Source: Ophthalmolycus amberensis (taxonomy: Eukaryota; Chordata; Actinopteri; Perciformes; Zoarcidae). From it: a stretch of DNA of 64,000 nucleotides. The stretch covers positions 2,643,501 through 2,707,500 of the forward strand of contig JAFEUB010000736.1 of the NCBI GenBank assembly GCA_024529925.1, written 5' to 3'. Below, piece by piece: positions 1 through 13,073 of this stretch. The notes beneath the pieces were generated by a model, which did no database searches, had not been told where the DNA came from, and saw only the letters and a program-made list of their open reading frames with translations. Position 1 is the first letter of the stretch. Each line of letters starts with the position of its first letter. The position numbers and the translations under genes are program-made.

Positions 1-1539
1 TGTTGTTTGCTTCTCAACAGCCATTAATGCCGTTAAGGTCTGTTGTGGAATATTTCTATGAATATTCGGGAGAAGAGTGTTAAAGTGTTATCAAATCAAT
101 GTCAAATGAAACAGAGTCTGGATGAATGATCAAAGTTATAATAGTCAATTTATTTCGCTTGCAAGCGAAGAGAGCACAGGTCTCACAGACACTTCTCCGT
201 CATCTGTTAGGGGTGCTCTGACTACATAGTCAAATGCATGGACATTTTATAACTGAGCCAGGTGCTCTTATCTTGCTTCGCAAACAAGAATAAACAAACA
301 GACAGTAATAGAAAACAAGTCAAAGCAGATGCTTTCCTTTGAAGCATAGTGTCCTGTTTTACTATCTTACATCATAAATGCCTAAGGAGGGTCGTGCCCT
401 TCCTCTCGCTCATAAAATTCACAGGATGACTATTCACAAGATAACAGATAACAAAACTCCTGGCTTTAACCCTAAAGCCTAAGACTCTGACATATTTTCC
501 CATAACAGGTCTTTATCCAATTTGAGGTCTGTGTTGGCCGGGATAAGCCAGCAGAGAGACGCATTCTGTTACTTGTGCTGTGTCAGCTTGTTCCTTGAGG
601 TCGACCTCAGTCAACTCTGGAAATATGCCGTTTGTCATGTGTCACATTAACACTTAGAATAAATAACCAAAACATTCACATCACTGATTGATTTCATGTG
701 TTTACTACACATTTTCATTGCTGTTGACAAGCAATTTTTTATTTTTCAACTGGTTTACATTGATTTCCCTTGGACTCCGCTTTATAGGTCACAGTGAGCC
801 AGTCTGCATTTATTTTTTGTTAACGTTGCATTATCCTTTTTGTGGTTATATATTTACAAGTACAGACTGAACTGAGACGTTTCTGCTGCACAACCACACA
901 ACCATAAGGCAACATAATAAAACAAAACAGCAGCATGATGTTCACTGTGGATGACTTATCTCGAGCAATGTCACTGCAAATTAATCTTATATGTGGAATT
1001 TAGTGAAAGAATTAAAAACATGCAACTTATACAAACAAAAAAGTTATATTTGCAATTATTGTATATTAATTATGTTGAAAAGAACAGTGAATCACACTTA
1101 ATGTGTTTATAAAACACCCTTGGAAGTGCTTTAAATCAGTGAATGTAATACCGTGTTTTTTCCATTGCTTTGTAAGCTAATAGGAGACACTTGAACAGGT
1201 TCAGTCAGGGGGTGAAACCTCATGAATAAATAATGTAGGCCTTTTGGTAAACTGAGCAGTGTTTGCGCAACAGTAAGCAGGAGTTGACCATCTATAGTCC
1301 AACCAGGTCATTCTGCCTCACCCCTTAAAAGCATGTTATCCAGTCTAATAATACAACCACCATCATGATGTATTGATCCAGAAGTAGCGCAGCAGCAGGT
1401 GAGTCCTCTCACCGTTCCCTCCCAGACATTCCGCGGACAACCAGTTCCCTATTTGGCTGTTTCGGTCGGTTTGTGGGCGGGCAGGTTGTTGTGTCTCACT
1501 CCCACAGTGACGTGGTGAGAAAAGTTAGTACAATGTGCT
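1..1539. other. Left-edge intergenic DNA, no gene seen
   Basis: No ORF in this stretch resembles a known protein, and no exon with good splice sites was found. It is mostly AT-rich non-coding sequence. A perfect 16-bp palindrome (TTCGCTTGCAAGCGAA) lies at 154-169. The first ~500 bases have the texture of an old retroelement or LTR remnant, but I could not assign a family. Confidence 0.5.
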
Positions 1540-1711
1540 AACAGGGGAGGAGACACACACACACGCACGCACGAGCACACCGGTCTGAAGACTAATAGCA
1601 GCAGCAAGCTACCGTGGACGAGCAGCAGAGAGACGAACGGAGGGAGCTTTATACAGTTTTATATATATAGTTATTTATTTATTCACTTGTTTGTTTGAGG
1701 AAGTTTTGTTT
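1540..1711 (+). promoter_or_regulatory. tuft1: Probable tuft1 promoter and 5' UTR
   Basis: This is the sequence directly before the first tuft1 ATG. It holds a short CA-rich stretch (~1554-1575), GC-richer sequence up to ~1640, then an AT-rich run with TATATATA-like bases at ~1651-1680. The transcription start cannot be fixed from sequence. A 5' leader is inferred only because exon 1 begins with the start codon and ends in a good donor (GTAAGT at 1781). Confidence 0.35.
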
Positions 1712-4700
1712 ATGTCAAAGATGAACGGAATGACGAGAAGCATGTGCACATTTGAGGACATCAGAAATCAAGAGCATGGGGTAAGTTACTCGATATTCAC
1801 ATGCTTCTTTTTCAATCAATTAGTGAATCATGCAGAAAACCAGAGGTAAAGACCTCAGCTCTTCTTTTTGTCCACTCTGATTTGTGGAGCTGCTGGTTCC
1901 TTTTTTTCAGATTCTAAATCTTTTTACTTTTAGGTTTCTTCTCTCATTTTTCTTTACGTGACTCTTCTGTTGCCTGTATTAGAGGCTCTGTGTGAATCGG
2001 TGGTTCTGTTCAGGCTTCATCTCCTCTAAGTGGTGTATTTACTATTAAGTCTCTGGCCTTGTTCTAATTAAAGTATTAGCCCCCAACCCCCCAAATCCCA
2101 ACACAGATAAGAGTCCAGATAACATCTGTGCCTGTCACAGTTGCCTTCTGCCCTCATCACTTAAGGGCTTACAGTTGCAGTCGTGACAGACAGTGAGGGC
2201 AGCTCAACCTTTAAACACTTTTCTTGTGCAGCATGTGCACCACCACCTGTGCATGATAAGTTTACTGAAGCAAGATTAAACATCACACTTTGCTAGATAC
2301 TTGTTCTGTAAATGAGTGATCAGCGGCCGCCCGTGTCATGTACAGTAGATAAGCTTTCTCCTCCTCTGTCTGCGAAAGCAGAGGTTTAATCATTTACCTC
2401 GCCTGAAAAAAGCAAACAGTTTTCCTGCTCTGTGGTTCATGGGTTTGCAGAGCAACATGACACTTTCACCTTATCAGCAGCCTCCTGCTGAGCTCAATAC
2501 CTGTCAGCAGCGACAGATCCACTGAGCTCGTATCAGATGAAATTCTCTAAAGAAGGGCAGTGAATTTTCTCCGCCTTGATTAAATAACCGAGTGTGATTA
2601 GAGCAGAATTTGAGAGCCCGATTTTGTGTCAATGGTCGACACTTAACTATCAGTTACTGTTGTCTTAACTGTACAAAAAGGTCAGAGTGTACAAAGGGCA
2701 GTGCCACTCACACACGTAATAACTGATTATTTCTCTGGAAGCGGTATGTGAAACTCAGCTTAGATCTATAACACATTCTTAACATGCGACTGATAGCACA
2801 TTTGCATGAGCTTCATACAGAAAACAAATTCATCTTTATCACAGTCAAATAGTCACCCACCTACAGTTATTTACACATCTGATAAGGTTATTCAGGTCAG
2901 ACATGAACCGGCAGAAATATTTCACCTCTACATGTAACATTTCATAATGACTTATGAACAAGAAGAAGAAACCCTTCCTGTTTATCAGGCCAGGGGAGGT
3001 CAGTCCATAAGGATACATGAGGAGAGGGAATGTGCATTATGTAGCAGGGAAAGGCCTTCAGTGGGTGTTTTGTTGATAAGCGTGTTCCATGGAACTGAGA
3101 TGATATGATCTGAAATAAAACAGAAGGAACAGCCAGGCCTGGCTTTGACATAAATTGTTACATAAAACTTTACAGTAGCGACCAAAGTCCAGCTGTTATT
3201 TGGGAATAATTTGAAACTTGTGGTACAATTTTTCCTCCCTGAAGCCCCAGTGTATTGAGAAGATGTTTTCTTCTGTGAGGGGCACTTTTGAAACAATGCC
3301 ACAATTATCCCTTCAGCCATTTAGATTCCCTGAGACGTAACACATTCCTTCTGTCTTTGCTCATCCTCAGACATCATCTCAGTCAGGAGTGTGTGACATT
3401 ACTGGCTGGGAATGAGCCAAGCATGACATATCCTAAATGCATCGATGTAGAGGAAGAAATAGAACATCTGGTTCGCACGCTACACTTAGCAGGAAAAACC
3501 ACAAAGACAAAATAATTGATAGGAAGTTGATTGTAGAAATGAAAGTGCGAGTCTGCCCTGATGACTTTATGACGCACATCCTGGACTATCTGTTTACCAT
3601 CAACGTTCACTGTTCAGGTTCTCACGTGATGTTAAACACATGCAAACTTCCCAAGGCTTCACTTCACACCTCAGTTAGTGTCTATCCTTTAACTTAACCC
3701 TTTAGTTTGTTCAGACTGCTGACTGAAGTTTCTGCAGTTTCCTGCAGTTTCTGTTCAGCTGCTTATGTAAAGATGACTTCAAACACAAATGTACTGAGGG
3801 GTTTGGCAAGTTATGCTTATGATAAAAAGGTATTGTAGAAAAACTTGTTTGTATATCTTATTCCTTGTATAAGTCGGGTAAAAAAACAAACTCAGGTTTT
3901 ATGTGGGCACTGGTTTTGAAACATTACCTGCAGCTCAACTATTCAGCCCTATCGGCTCACACCTGTAGCTGGACAGAAGACAAAACGTGGCATCTGTGCA
4001 GCAGGTGTAGGAAAGCAGTACTTGTAGAATGCAGGCACAAGATGTGTTGCTGTTTATGGCCATGATACCTGCTGCTGAACATCGGGTACTTTTCCTAAAG
4101 TGGTTCAGAGCTCTAAAAGACATTTTTGCCCCTAATTCTGCAGCTCTTGTCTGTTTATCAGCAACATTGCCAGGTTGGCAGTCACATCCCAGTTAATTCG
4201 ACTCGCATGGTTTACAGGCCTCCTGATGCCAAAGTCCAAAACAAAAAGCGTCTTCATGCCCATAAATCCTTTGAGCCGGGCCGTACCTCGTGATCTATTG
4301 TGCTCTTTGTCGGTGCACCCAGCAGTGCGGACGCTGTGTGCGTGCTTGGTTTCAGGTTTCTGCCCTGTTATAAAGGTAGCGTGTACTTTTATTGTGTGTT
4401 TATCGGTGCGTGAATTTTCCCATGCGTGCGTACATCACCTTCCATGAGCCCATCCAACTGGTCCCTTTGTCTGTGTTCCAGGAAATCTAGTATTACAGGC
4501 TGTCTTCGAAGGTGGTATAGACAGCATTTTTGAGTGCGTGGATATAACAGAGAGAATAGGCAGAGAGACTAGCGTGTAAATAGACGATGGCAGAGTCAGG
4601 ATTAACGGAGTCTTTGTTTGGTTGTCTATGAAGAGCCAGAGAAGTTGTATAATGATGGATTCCTTCTTAACAACCCTCTCACTGTTCTCCCTTTTTCTCC

Positions 4701-7700
4701 CCCTCCCCTCTGTTCCCCCCCTATAATGGCTGTGTTAGAGCTTTCAGGTACTTGTAATATGAGAGGAAAACATGGTGAACAAGTGGGGAATTTTTGGCTT
4801 TCAGTTTTGTTTGTCGTAGTTGGACCCCCACCCCAACTATTACACTATTTCCTCTGCCTTTTTTATTGTTCGTTAAGATTTTCAGTCCCATCTGTCGCTC
4901 TCTGCTTTCTCTTCCATTACGTCTTCCTGAACAGATAACCAGCTCCTCGTAAAGGCTCTCTGTAGTATACAACACATGGCCTTTCTTTTATAACCTCTCT
5001 CCGCTCTTTATCTCTGCATTACACAACACAACCCAGTTCACTTCTCCTGTCTGGCTAATATCAAGGCTGGGACATTCTGCATATCAGACATGGTTTCTGT
5101 GCAAAGGGAGAGATGCAGTACACACTTTGACTACCACTTTAAAGGTAAACCGCAAAAATAATTGAGTTTAAAGTAGGACTGCCAGTAACCAATATATTTC
5201 ATTATTGATTTGATCGTTTTGTCCATGAAATGTCAGAAGAAAACAAAATAATGGAAAAAATGTAATGTTAGTTTCCTAAAGACTGATCAGAAGTCTTCCT
5301 TTGTCCAACCAACAGTCAAAAACCTGAAGATATTTCGGGTTGGCGTGGATCCCAGCTCCTCCTGTCCGCATGTTGAAGTGTCCTTGAATTAGACACTGAA
5401 CCCCAAGTTGCTCCCCCGGTCAAATTTGATACTGTGTATGTAACAATTCGGCAGTTTAATCAGGAAAGGCAATGTGACATACAGTAGCTGGTTCTCTTTG
5501 TACTGCAAATTATGTACCAAAAGAAATAAAAGCAATACTGTACAAAAGAGTCAAATATGGACAGACAGATGATGGCGCACACACAAGCCTCTGTTCTCCT
5601 CTGCCAGACTCCTTACTTATTAAGCTTAGGCCAGTATAATATATCATCAATGTGTGTGTGTGTGTGTGTGTGTTCTTCTGTGGAATTGGTTTGCATGTGT
5701 GCGCTTGTTTGTATTTAACCGCAAGACAACATTGCAGCCATTTCTTCCTTGCCTGTTGTCTGTCTCGGAGCTGACATGATTTAGACTCCATGAGGACACA
5801 GTGAATACATTTCGGAAAGATAAACGGAACAAGATTGTTTGGCTGGAATGAGTTCTAGACTGTCCCTGACCTCCTCTCCCTCACATCCTCATACTTATAC
5901 TTGCACACACACTCGCTGGGTATCACATTTGAGGGGGTTCCCTGTGCTGGAGGACACACACCCTGTCACATCCCGCTCAACACTTTTCCCGTTAACGCGA
6001 CTCCCCTCCTGCGACTAAAGAAAACGACTCGGAAGGTTTTCTTGCTTTCTTAAAGCGTTTTTTGGCATTTGTTTTGCCTCGGACTTACTCCTCCCTCTCG
6101 CATTGTTGGAGTGCCAGAGTTTATGGCTACTGTGAGGATTCTGTTTCCATGGAAATGTTCTGTCTTGCTTGACATTGCATTATCTGCCCACTTTCCCAGA
6201 AATCCAGCCTCTGCTTCCAATCCAACTGTGAGCGCCTGGAGAGTTTCCGCCTAAAGTCCCTCTGACGTCCACAGCACACAATTTAATTCAAACAATCTGT
6301 CTCTGTGCAGCTGTGAAAAACTTTTAGCTTTTTCTGACGCTTGTACCCCCTCTCTCTCACTGGTCTGACGCTCTCCCTCCTCTTGTTTCTGTCAGTGAGT
6401 ATGACTCAGTCTCTCCTCCTCTTTTTCTTCCCCTCACCACCTCAAAATAGTCCAGTCTCTCCATCACATAACGGTCTCTTTGTGGATTCACTTCATCGTC
6501 TCATTTCTTCGTTGCCTTTTTTCAGGAGGGGTGCAGGCGACTGCGGCTCACACTGCACGACCAGAGGCAGGCAGCTCAGAGCACGGAGCAGCACAGGGAC
6601 AAGGTAAGAACTTCCTGCACCTGATAACTTGGGTTATAACCTGGACTGTAACACCAGTGCAGAGAGGGAATCACAACGGTACGAGATAGAGGAGAGTAGC
6701 AATGGAAAGAGGAATAATCATCACTGTTTTAGATACATGGTTTGGACAATTGAGGGTTTATTATATTATGCTTTATATATAAATTGACTTTTCATCTTTA
6801 ATAGAAGACACTCAGCCGGATTTGTTGTAAGACAAAGGCAGAATGATCTGTAAAAAACCAGCAGCAACAGTAGATCTGTTTTCTTTGGAGGTGAAGGTGC
6901 TGTCTATCATTCAGGCCATATTTGGATCTGAATGTCCAGTCAGTTAAACTTCCCGATGATCCTCAGAGCTGCCGTTCCTCCACAGAAGTATCACGGCATA
7001 TTCCTAAACACAAACTGCACAGAGACTCAAACAGCTCGGCGTTTTTTAATACCATGGTTTTAACACAAACTACTCAAAATGTCTCAAGGCAACCATTTGT
7101 TTCCCAAAAACAGTGCCGAAGTTGGATTTAAAAAAAACTTTTGTGTGTCTCTGCTAATGGTTTAGTCTGAATACTAAATGTATGTATTCAGTTTTGCCCG
7201 TTAGTAGTTTAATAACATTGTTCATATGATTTTTAAATGGATGTATTCCTGACTGTTCTTCCAAATTTAGTGTTGCAATATTCATCAGGAACATGCGCCA
7301 ACTCCCCTTCTCTTCCAGCGTCAGCAAAACACAGTGACGATGTTTGGAAATGTACCACACCCATCCTGACGCAACACTGTGCGTGCTGCACTGTTAACTC
7401 CTCTGCTCTCTAACCTCCAGCCAATTGGACGTGCTTATGCGCTGGTGCAGCCGGCCACTGACAGGACATCTCTGAACCCTGAACCGGTCAAATGTAAAGA
7501 GGAGCAGGTGGAAGTTATCAAGGTGGGTGAGGCACATCATTGGCTGTTGCTTTTGAAGAAATAAATGGTGTGTGTTTGTTTCATGGTCACGTCTGTGTTT
7601 AACATCTGTCCTCGTCTGTCCAGGTTTATCTAGAGGCCCGCAAACAAGAGCAGCATAAACACCAGCAGAGCCTGAAGATGCTGTCAGACGAGGTTTCCCA

Positions 7701-10700
7701 GATACAGGAGGTCAGTCTCTGGACAGTATCTTCTTTAGCTCTGACACTCATTTTAAACCCACGCACAGTGTCTCCACCCCGTCTCCTGGATCATGTAACA
7801 ATTTGCATATTTGCAACATGTAAATTCCTCCTGGTTTTCATACATGTTTTGTCTTGTGTTCATCACTACCTAGAGAACATACACTTGTTAAAACATTATA
7901 AAAAAATGTGTAACTCATTATATGTCTGTATTTCACACAGGTGAGGTATTGCCTGAAGACACTGAGGGAGCAGATGGCAGCCAAAAACAAGGTAGGTGTA
8001 TTTCAAGCTGCCATTGTTAGCCTTACATCCTGTGTGCTTAATGGCATTTCCTCAACCTACTTTTCTCTTTTCCAGCCACTCACAAACGGGTGGAAAGTTG
8101 GTCTTCCCTTCAGAAAGAGCGCCTCGTCGTCCCAAAACGGAGGACCCAAAGCTGACGCACAGGTGAACATTCAAAGTTAATAAATAATAATAATAATCTC
8201 GCATGCATTTCATAGCCGCAGTCCACCGTCTGTGTTTTTCATCTGGACAATGTGTGTTTCGTGCGATGCCTGTAAAGCGATCACCTGCCAGAGGCACACA
8301 GGTAGAAGGAGGTGTAAAGTTAAACACGGAGACAAACAGAGATGTGAAATAGGAGAAAAACACAAGAGTACAATTACAGCAAGAGTGTAAATATGCTATA
8401 GCACCCCAGGGTGTATTAAAATGTGTGAGAGAGCCGTTCCAGCACACACTGTTCCTCTCCCTACATGTGTTATTGTGTTGAGGCCCGCCTCATTGTTCCC
8501 AGCATTCCACAGATACCTCTCCTTTAATAGTTTTGTTGCTGTCTTTGAGACACACACGTTTAGCAACCACTAGTACTATCTGCGTGTCATTAATGTTGTG
8601 TACGAATACAAACTGGCACCATTGTGTTTGGTTCAATAGTTTTTGTGCCAATTATAGCATTTAGCTGTGACTCACTCACAGAAGCGTTGCAGAAATTAGG
8701 AGGACAACGCTGGTCGTGATCCAACTGCTCCAGTGACGCACACAGACACACCTGTTTTCTTATGACGGCCAAATCCACTGAGCTCCAATGAAACAAAAAC
8801 AAGATTTTACATTTATCATCATGAAAGCATCTATGTGTCCATCGATCCATCTTGGATTGTTGTTTTTCGGCCGTTCCTGTGTACAGTTTACGATATAAAG
8901 TTGTATTGTTTTACAACATTAAATAATAGGTGTGGCTGAGTTTTTGAGACTGATTACCGGTAACAGGAAATGCCCTTTAGGTCAAGATGAAAACAGATCT
9001 TGACAAAGCGATCTAAATTATTACAAATATAAAATACAAAATACCTGTTTTGTATAAGTATTCATCCCCTTCAAGTCAGAATTTATCTGGAAATTTTCCC
9101 TGAAAACTGCTCAAGGTGGCCCAGGAATTGTGAGGGAACAAGTTCAATCACAAATTCTCGACTGGATTAAGATCTGGACTCTGACGCTGCCACACACATT
9201 ACAGTATCGCTCTGCTAATCGAACACTACATTCTGTCTCTTTTAGGAAGCAGATGAAGAAGCCGAGAGAGCCAAGCTGAGGGAGGTCAGTAAGCGCTTAT
9301 ATGCACAGCTACAGGAAGCGGAAAAGAAACACCAAGAGGACAAAGAAAGGCTGCAGGTAACACACATATACAGAGCTTATGTTTTACATATGAATCATCA
9401 CAAATAATGTACACTGCATATTGGTTGCACTGAAACAGTACTACATTTTAAACTAAAGTAATAAAGTGTCCCGTCTTTTTTTTTTCTTTTCTCCCTGCCT
9501 CTTCCAGGCTGAAAGCCGCAGGCTGAGAGAGTGTCTCAGCTGACGAGGAGGAGAAGTTGAAGATAACAGAAGAAGCCAGCGAGAGGAAAGACATGCGCAT
9601 AGACGAGCTCCAGAGGTTGCTGGGAGGGATGGAGCAGGAGAGCTCCACCCTGCGAGAGGAAATACGCAGCCGCGAGGACGAAATGCGCGAACTGCGCAAG
9701 ATCAGAGAGGAGGGCCAGAAAGGGGAGCAGAGGTCAGTCAACACAAACACATTAACCGCATGAATGATTATCTACCAATCAGTGACGGATAGATCACGTG
9801 TCGCGCGTTCTAACTCTCTGCGTGTATTTTTAGGACTGAGCAGTTGGAGAGGGAGGTGGCTATTCTCAAAGAAAAGATCCACCATCTGGACGACATGCTG
9901 AAAAGCCAGCAAAGGAAAGTCAGACACATGATTGAACAGGTGAGGCGCACATGTGTGAGACTCTGTAAAGCAAACACATTGTCTCTGTTCATATTTGTGC
10001 AGGATTTACTGACTGTTTGACTGTATGTTTTTTTTTCGTCTTTAGCTCCAGAACTCTCGCATGGTGATCCAGGAGAGGGACCGCGTGATCAAAGAGCTCG
10101 AGGAGAAAGTGGCTTTTTTGGAGGCTGAGGTGAGTTCTGCTTATTGTCTTCTCAAATAAAGAACATTTTATGGCTCATCAGTAAAATTTTGAATAAAGAG
10201 TCTCGGTTAATGGAAGTGATGGACGGGCGAAAGGAAATAAAATATCTGCAGACAGGCGAGGAGATATGAAAGGGAACCACTGTCTGTTTTGTGGCCACAT
10301 TCATTATTTATTTTGGTGTTATGTGGACTGACCCCTGATCTCCTGTTTGTGCAGAACCGAGAGATGCATGACCAGATGGATTACTTCCTGGGAGGACAAC
10401 GGTCAAATTCCTACCTTTCATCAGAGCGCAACCCCCAGATCGTCTACAGGTACCTTATTTTGCCCTTCCTCTTAATATTCTTTACACCCCCAAACCTTGC
10501 AAATGTGCCACTCCTGCAGGGCCTGTTCTTGCCCAAGCAGGGTTTGCAATTTTATTTTTATTTAAATTTTGCGAATTTGGTGCAACAGGTTCCAAAATGC
10601 AGTACATGCAAACACACATGAAATATTCACCGATAGTGCCGCAGGGATGACGTATTTCTGTAGGCCAACCTCGGAAGTTAGCATCACACTGGTCCCCTTA

Positions 10701-11196
10701 ACAAAAAGCCAATGGGATTTTTCCATTAGTTTTTGGATTATTGCAGAAAATAAGCAACGCAAACAAAAGTTTATGATGCTTACACGTTTTGTTCAGCAAT
10801 ATAATCTTCACAAATGAACGCCACTTTTATGATTTTTGATGCATGAATGCAATCGGCAAAAGTAAAAAACCAACGTTATTTACAAACAAACCCCACCAGT
10901 TGCACAAATATACACCACAGACTGTGAAGGTAAACCAGTGGGTGTGATGACGTTTTGTAGTCTCATTTCGCCACTTGTCAGCAACTGCCTTTGTTAAGAC
11001 ACGAGACTCATTCCTGCCGCACTTTAATATAGTCTCACATCTGCATGAGATGCATACTGAGTACTAGTTTTCAAACTGTTTCAAAATACAAACGACTCAT
11101 GTCTCTCCCTCTTGTCCCCTCAGTAAACAAATCAAGCCGTCCAACTCATCCAACAAGCCACTCCCTTTCATCAGAGTCATCGAGATCAAGTCATGA
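1712..11196 (+). CDS. tuft1: Tuftelin (tuft1), 12 coding exons
   Basis: Tuftelin is an acidic coiled-coil protein first described in developing enamel and also linked to cell junctions and keratin. Coding exons: 1712-1780, 6526-6603, 7421-7522, 7624-7710, 7941-7991, 8076-8162, 9246-9356, 9508-9732, 9834-9939, 10046-10129, 10355-10449, 11124-11196. The diagnostic block in exon 9 (KIHHLDDMLKSQQRKVR) and the C-terminal PFIRVIEIKS match tuftelin closely. Exons 7-11 encode a long heptad-rich coiled coil. The N-terminus reads MSKMNGMTRS. The second Met (1721) aligns with the mammalian start (MNG), so either ATG may be used. All phases agree except in exon 8, which is one base too long and contains a stop in the entry frame. 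With 224 instead of 225 coding bases in exon 8 the product would be 388 aa, close to mammalian tuftelin (about 390). Confidence 0.93.
5175..5420 (+). repeat. Two adjoining degenerate dispersed repeats (SINE-like)
   Basis: Bases 5175-5335 resemble a dispersed element common in percomorph introns, which contains a phrase close to CCATGAAATGTCAGAA. Bases 5336-5420 resemble the 5' part of a tRNA-derived SINE, with a degenerate B-box region followed by wording like TGTCCTTGAATTAGACACTG. The opposite strand of the repeat at 25085-25275 shares this wording. Family names were not assigned. Confidence 0.5.
5651..5673. repeat. (TG)n microsatellite
   Basis: Uninterrupted TG dinucleotide run in tuft1 intron 1. 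Confidence 0.9.
9055..9195 (+). repeat. Degenerate dispersed repeat in tuft1 intron 6
   Basis: The wording (GTATTCATCCCCTTCAAGTC, later CTGGATTAAGATCTGGACTC) resembles an interspersed repeat seen many times in fish genomes. The element class is not assigned and the ends are approximate. Confidence 0.4.
9508..9732 (+). other. tuft1: tuft1 exon 8 carrying a one-base frame break
   Basis: Read in the phase handed over by exon 7, this exon gives AESRRLRECLS and then TGA at 9541. From about 9533 onward the next frame gives a perfect tuftelin-like coiled coil (VSADEEEKLKITEE and on), and its donor phase joins exon 9 correctly. The flanking phases require 224 bases and 225 are present. The extra base therefore lies near 9529-9534, in GAGAGAGTGTC. 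It could be a sequencing/assembly error or a real disabling allele. The rest of the gene looks intact, which favours an error. Confidence 0.8.
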
Positions 11197-12225
11197 AGCG
11201 ACTGCCGAACAAAAAAAGACCACAATTGTTAAGAACCACCAAATCTTTGCAATGCAGACTAAAACTGAACAGCAGCTCTGCGACCACATCTGATCGCTTT
11301 AACATTTGTGGTGTCAGAGTTGAGCTTTCTGGACTGAAACTACAACACTACCACTTAAACCACAAACACTCTTGAAGGAAACTGTACGTGATGTTTGGCA
11401 GCACACGCGCACGGAAGCTTGCTGTGCGTCTGTGCATAGCTAATGAATGTGTGTGTGTGTGTGTGTCAGCTTTAATGTAGCGTAGCTGAAGCGTACTGAT
11501 TCAGCTGATGTGCATTTTAAGTTTATAAATACTATTCATAAATACTGCGTACTTAATGCGAGTGTTATCTTGTGCTGCCCTGTTTTGAATTGCTTTTTAG
11601 ACCTTTGGCGTTGTTGTATCAAAGCAGAACGGTTGAGCAAAGGGCAGGATGACAGACCTTTTGCCAAAGTGGGTTATGACATAACGCTTAAATGCAGTGA
11701 TGTAGAAAACCTAGCTAACAAAGCTAAAAGTGTCATGTAACAATCGTTAACCAGATGATCTACTTCCTGTGTAATCATTAGTCACTCACCCGTGACTCTG
11801 TTCACTTTGCTGAGTGAAGGGGAAGATTTTTAACATGTAAATACTGACGATGGTTTGTATAAGGTCAACACCCTGTGATGTTTTTAAATGATAATATGGT
11901 TTTAAGCCCCAAACAACAATGTGGCACTTCATAAAACTGAGGAAGCAGAAGGAAGGAATATGATTTCAAACCAGTCGCTATTCTACATGTTTCTTGTAAA
12001 GCATTTCAGTCCTCTCTCATTGTGTAACCAGACAGCTTGTTTTGTACACTTTTAATTAATGTGATTTAATGTTTTAATTTCTACCTAACAACTTTCTCCT
12101 TTGTATTTATTTATATATGAAAAACACTTTTAGACAGACTGTGTGAGGATTTTTTATGAAGTACATTTGAACCTATTACTGTATTTGTTTGTGGTTCTCA
12201 GAATAAATTACTGAAAATGAATTTA
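11197..12225 (+). terminator. tuft1: tuft1 3' UTR and polyadenylation signal
   Basis: Non-coding sequence after the tuft1 stop (TGA 11194-11196). A canonical AATAAA lies at 12202-12207 with a T-rich stretch just downstream (about 12226-12240), so cleavage is expected near 12220-12225. A short (GT)n run sits at about 11448-11467. Confidence 0.6.
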
Positions 12226-12339
12226 ATGTTTCTTTTGACTTGTTACTAAAATGAAGCCAGCTTTAAGAACATTACTGTGAAGGAGCGCCCTCTGCTGGAC
12301 ACTATACACTAGAACTCATGTAAGAACGTTGCGCACCAT

Positions 12340-13073
12340 CATATGTCATTGTTTTATTTGAATAACAACCACAGAAAATAAAATTGACCTTATAGGAACC
12401 CTGACTAGCAAAGAAACACATTTTAGATATCTGGAGGCCAGTCTACCTTTTACAAAAGACTTCCCCTGGTGCAACATTCATGATGCATTAATGTACTAGA
12501 ATACTGTTAAAATGCATTGCACTGAGAGAACTGATTAACAATAAAAAAAGAGCACTTAATAAGAAAAATTCATGAAATAAAGCATGGCTTCTGTAAAAGA
12601 AAAGAAAAAAACAGGCAGCAATTTCACTGCAGTAGTGACATACATAGATGTAAACATAAGTGACATAAACAGTGTGTCTTTTAAACTAACACTTGGTTTC
12701 TCTACAAACATAATTAACTATAAGCATGTTTTAATCCAGTCATTTCAACAAGTCTGCATAGGCTTTTACATTGTGCAATAAATACTGATTGTCTTATGCC
12801 ATTGCATTGCCCCATAGCTCTGGTTTGGTTAAATCAACCCAACCTACTTATACTGCACATGCATTAATACAGGATCTATGCATAGGCTACACGGAGATAA
12901 AGAGCACTGAGTCTGATATGCATTCAACTGTAAACCAGGAAATACATTTGGGTATACGAAGGCAGTGTTTTTATCATCACTCTCTAAACTATCTGGTGAC
13001 CCGTCGTCGTCCGTAGGCACTTTAATCACCGACGGCTCCACCTCGTCTTTGACCTTTTCTTTTGGATACAATT
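12340..13073 (-). terminator. c1orf43: c1orf43 3' UTR and polyadenylation signal (minus strand)
   Basis: Non-coding sequence after the c1orf43 stop on the minus strand. TTTATT at 12353-12358 reads AATAAA on the minus strand, so the transcript probably ends near 12340. The two genes' 3' ends would then be only about 110-130 bp apart. Confidence 0.45.

Larger units (their letters stand above)
1781..6525 (+). other. tuft1: tuft1 intron 1 (4.7 kb)
   Basis: Long first intron bounded by GTAAGT at 1781 and TTCAG at 6521-6525. No ORF here resembles a protein, so the short ORFs are taken as chance. It contains degenerate dispersed repeats at 5175-5420 and a (TG)n tract at 5651-5673. Confidence 0.7.

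Noticed and set aside
1..520. An LTR retrotransposon end at the left edge
   Set aside because: Texture only. No tract, primer site, second LTR or polymerase ORF could be identified, so no element is claimed.
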